Notes under the pieces: model-generated
Told to the model about the DNA's origin: nothing
What the model saw: the letters and a program-made list of their open reading frames with translations, nothing else
The model's database searches: none
Program-made: the position numbers and the translations under genes
Assembly (NCBI RefSeq): GCF_004114795.1
Contig: NZ_CP035311.1
Span: 186,001-250,000 of the forward strand
Direction: 5' to 3'
Origin: Janthinobacterium sp. 17J80-10
GTDB taxonomy: Bacteria > Pseudomonadota > Gammaproteobacteria > Burkholderiales > Burkholderiaceae_D
DNA length: 64,000 nucleotides
Shown: positions 62,246 through 64,000 of the stretch, in pieces
Position numbering within the stretch: the first letter of the stretch is position 1
How the letters are laid out: each line of letters opens with the position of its first letter

Positions 62246-62422
62246 CTGGCGGAATTGAATAACCCGCTATTATCGCCCAAGAGACGAGGGTTGCAGCGGA
62301 AATGGCGGATATCAGCAGGAATGTTCCCGTGATTGAGCACAGCGGGAACGGCGAATGCCAGACTTTTTTGCCAATAGATAAATACTTCCCTGCCCCGCCG
62401 TGACCAGCCCATGTCGTTCGGT

Positions 62423-62884
62423 TCAGGCAGTGGCTTCGATGTCAATCACCACGGCTGCCTCGTAGCGCTGCCAGCGCAACAGAATGGCAAATGGCCGCGT
62501 CCGGGTGGACGACTTGATTTGCTGCGTGTTGCCAAGGATGGTAATCGGCACGGAAATTTCAAGCCGGTCACCAAAATGCTGCCGGGCATTGCCGGATATG
62601 GTATTGGCCACCTCGCCTACAGCATCCAGCAGATTGGCTTCACAAGTATCCGGTTCCTGCAGGCGGATCAGCAACTCCCGCACCAGAATGCGGGGCGCCG
62701 AAAAATAGATACATCCCCGAAACTGGCCGGACAGGGTGATCAAGCCGGTGTAATCGAAGCGCGGTAAATCGGTTTCTGCAAGATACGCTGCGCGGATCTC
62801 CGCCGGCTCGCTGGTCAAATGCAGAAAGTAGTGAGTCACTGCATCAATGAAGATTTTTAATTCGGTTTCACGAAGCGTCGCCAT
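62423..62884 (-). CDS. CheX-like chemotaxis phosphatase
   Basis: 153 residues. The CheC/CheX/FliY-type signature DAVGEVANTISGNARQHF carries the conserved E--N pair; FRGCIYFSAP and ISVPITILG fit the CheX fold. It should dephosphorylate the response regulator encoded just upstream. AGGAAACA before ATG 62884 is preferred over ATG 62929. Part of a cassette with the CheY-like and CheA-like genes. Unusual as a separate unit, since most betaproteobacteria use CheZ for flagellar chemotaxis. Confidence 0.88.
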   Translation of the reverse strand: MATLRETELKIFIDAVTHYFLHLTSEPAEIRAAYLAETDLPRFDYTGLITLSGQFRGCIYFSAPRILVRELLIRLQEPDTCEANLLDAVGEVANTISGNARQHFGDRLEISVPITILGNTQQIKSSTRTRPFAILLRWQRYEAAVVIDIEATA

Positions 62885-62943
62885 AGATTGTTTCCTGAAG
62901 CTTGGTCGATTCAAAACACGTGTCGTCATAGGGTCGGCTTGCG

Positions 62944-63309
62944 CTACTGGGAGACTTCCAGCAAAGCGTTGGCCAATTGTTCATCGGAAAACGGCTTATG
63001 CAAAAACCCCCGCGCCCCTTTCTTCAGGGCCGCGATCGCGGTGACCTTGTCGCTCAGGGCGGACACCACCAGAATGTTCAGGCCGGGATTGCGGGCGATA
63101 AGGATTTCAATGCAAGCGATGCCATCCATTTCCGGCATGGTCAGATCCATCGTCACCACATCCGGCATATTGCGCTGGCAAAGTTCAACCGCTTCGATGC
63201 CATTCTTTGCCAGTCCGACGATACTCAGTTGCCGCAAGCTCGGATGCAGCGCAATCCTTGCAATGCGTGAACGGATAATATTGGAATCATCCACGATAAG
63301 CAGTTTCAC
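62944..63309 (-). CDS. CheY-like single-domain response regulator
   Basis: 121 residues, receiver domain only. Acidic pair D7/D8 (LIVDDSN), phosphorylation site D55 in VVTMDLTMPEMDG, VVSALSD (Ser/Thr switch) and K105 in GFLHKPF are intact. No output domain. It lies 18 bp after the CheA-like gene and upstream of the CheX-like gene, so kinase, receiver and phosphatase form one relay. Confidence 0.95.
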   Translation of the reverse strand: MKLLIVDDSNIIRSRIARIALHPSLRQLSIVGLAKNGIEAVELCQRNMPDVVTMDLTMPEMDGIACIEILIARNPGLNILVVSALSDKVTAIAALKKGARGFLHKPFSDEQLANALLEVSQ

Positions 63310-63327
63310 TTGTAAGCTCCCGGGATC

Positions 63328-64000
63328 CTAGATGGCGAAATGAATGCTGAATTGTGTAAACGCGTTTTCTCGGGACGAGAGGCGTATGCGGGCGCCTAGC
63401 TGCTCGACTTTGTGCTTGACGACATCCATGCCGACACCATGGCCGGCATCACGCGTGGCCTTGCCGGCAGTAGAAAATCCCGGCTCGAATATCTTCATCA
63501 CGACCTGGCGGTCATCCAGCTCGTTTAACTGGGCTTCGGTGTAGCGCCTGGCCTGTAGTAAGGCCTCCCGGATCTTGTGCGGCACAAGCCCGCGCCCATC
63601 GTCGCGCAGCATCAATTCGTATTCCCCTGTTTCGCTTTGCTTGAGCGCGATCTGGATATTGCCGGCCGACGGCTTTGCCAGGCCGGCGCGTTCGGGCGCC
63701 GGCTCGATGCCATGGGCAATGGCATTGCGCAGCAACTGGACCGTTATATCCTGCAAGTCGTTGCGGGTCTGGTGCGGCAGCGCGCCCAGAAGCGCGAGAT
63801 CGGTGTCCAGCCGCACTTCCTTGCCGTTATCAAGCGCAATCCGTTGGCTTAACTTGGCAAGATTTTGTGCAAATGTCTGGTCATCCACTGCCGGGGTGAA
63901 GGCATCATGATAGCCAGCCAGGCGTTCTACCAGGCTGCGGACCATGGCAACGCGCTGCAGGAATTCCTCCAGCGGAAATGGCAAGGCCAGGAGGTCATCG
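63328..64000 (-). CDS. CheA-like histidine kinase, C-terminal part (5' end beyond window)
   Basis: The frame is open to the right edge, so only the C-terminal ~224 residues are visible. They form a HATPase domain of the CheA type: N-box LLRNAIAHGIEPAPERAG, G1 LRDDGRGL, F/G2 FEPGFSTAGKATRDAGHGVGMDVVK. The protein ends straight after the ATPase without the P5/CheW-like domain of true CheA, so it is probably a PilL/hybrid-type kinase using upstream sensor domains. It should phosphorylate the adjacent CheY-like protein. Confidence 0.9.
   Translation of the reverse strand, partial: DDLLALPFPLEEFLQRVAMVRSLVERLAGYHDAFTPAVDDQTFAQNLAKLSQRIALDNGKEVRLDTDLALLGALPHQTRNDLQDITVQLLRNAIAHGIEPAPERAGLAKPSAGNIQIALKQSETGEYELMLRDDGRGLVPHKIREALLQARRYTEAQLNELDDRQVVMKIFEPGFSTAGKATRDAGHGVGMDVVKHKVEQLGARIRLSSRENAFTQFSIHFAI

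Overview
The window looks like a chromosomal segment of a GC-rich betaproteobacterium, most plausibly Oxalobacteraceae (Massilia/Janthinobacterium/Duganella type). This rests on protein character and gene content (hemE next to priA, yqjD/yqjE-type genes, slyX, DUF1289, a di-haem c5-type cytochrome, TauABC/TauD). It is an inference from memory of families; no database was searched.

Region 1 (1-25.2 kb) is dominated by one enormous minus-strand gene. The reading frame stays open from a TTG start at 24201 to the left edge: at least 8,067 codons, with the C-terminus outside the window. It encodes a non-classically secreted RTX/VCBS/FG-GAP adhesin: a BapA-like prefix, a FecR-like domain, 22 VCBS repeats of exactly 363 bp, a long field of RTX calcium-binding nonapeptides, FG-GAP/integrin-like and Ig-like modules, then RTX again. 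Upstream on the same strand is a compact PAS plus OmpR-type winged-helix protein, a candidate regulator, with an inverted repeat between the two genes. A tRNA-Arg(CCG) follows.

Region 2 (25.6-38.2 kb) holds small cell-envelope and housekeeping genes: a membrane-anchored di-haem cytochrome c, a yqjD/yqjE-like operon, a YdcF protein, a TonB-like lipoprotein, an SRPBCC protein, proline iminopeptidase, SlyX, a degenerate GGDEF protein (GGESF), two secreted or anchored alpha/beta hydrolases, and an intact diguanylate cyclase.

Region 3 (38.5-49.5 kb) is metabolic: a MaoC-phosphotransacetylase fusion with acetate kinase; a lone SIR2-like protein; an FGE-sulfatase protein; and a sulfonate- or sulfate-ester-type unit made of tauBAC, a tauD dioxygenase with an alpha/beta hydrolase, and a divergent Crp/Fnr regulator. 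Two operator-like sites (TTGTCGC-N4-GCGACAA and a variant) lie upstream of both transcription units and of the regulator.

Region 4 (49.5-64 kb) carries rep helicase, a degenerate HNH-like protein, a WG-repeat protein, a CAP-domain secreted protein, two stress-type proteins (one an apparent in-frame fusion of two DUF2382 genes), priA, hemE and a CheX/CheY/CheA-like cassette that runs off the right edge. The 0.68-kb AT-rich gap between priA and hemE holds two diverged copies of a roughly 358-bp unit, each with three DnaA-box-like sites, and is a candidate replication-origin-type element.
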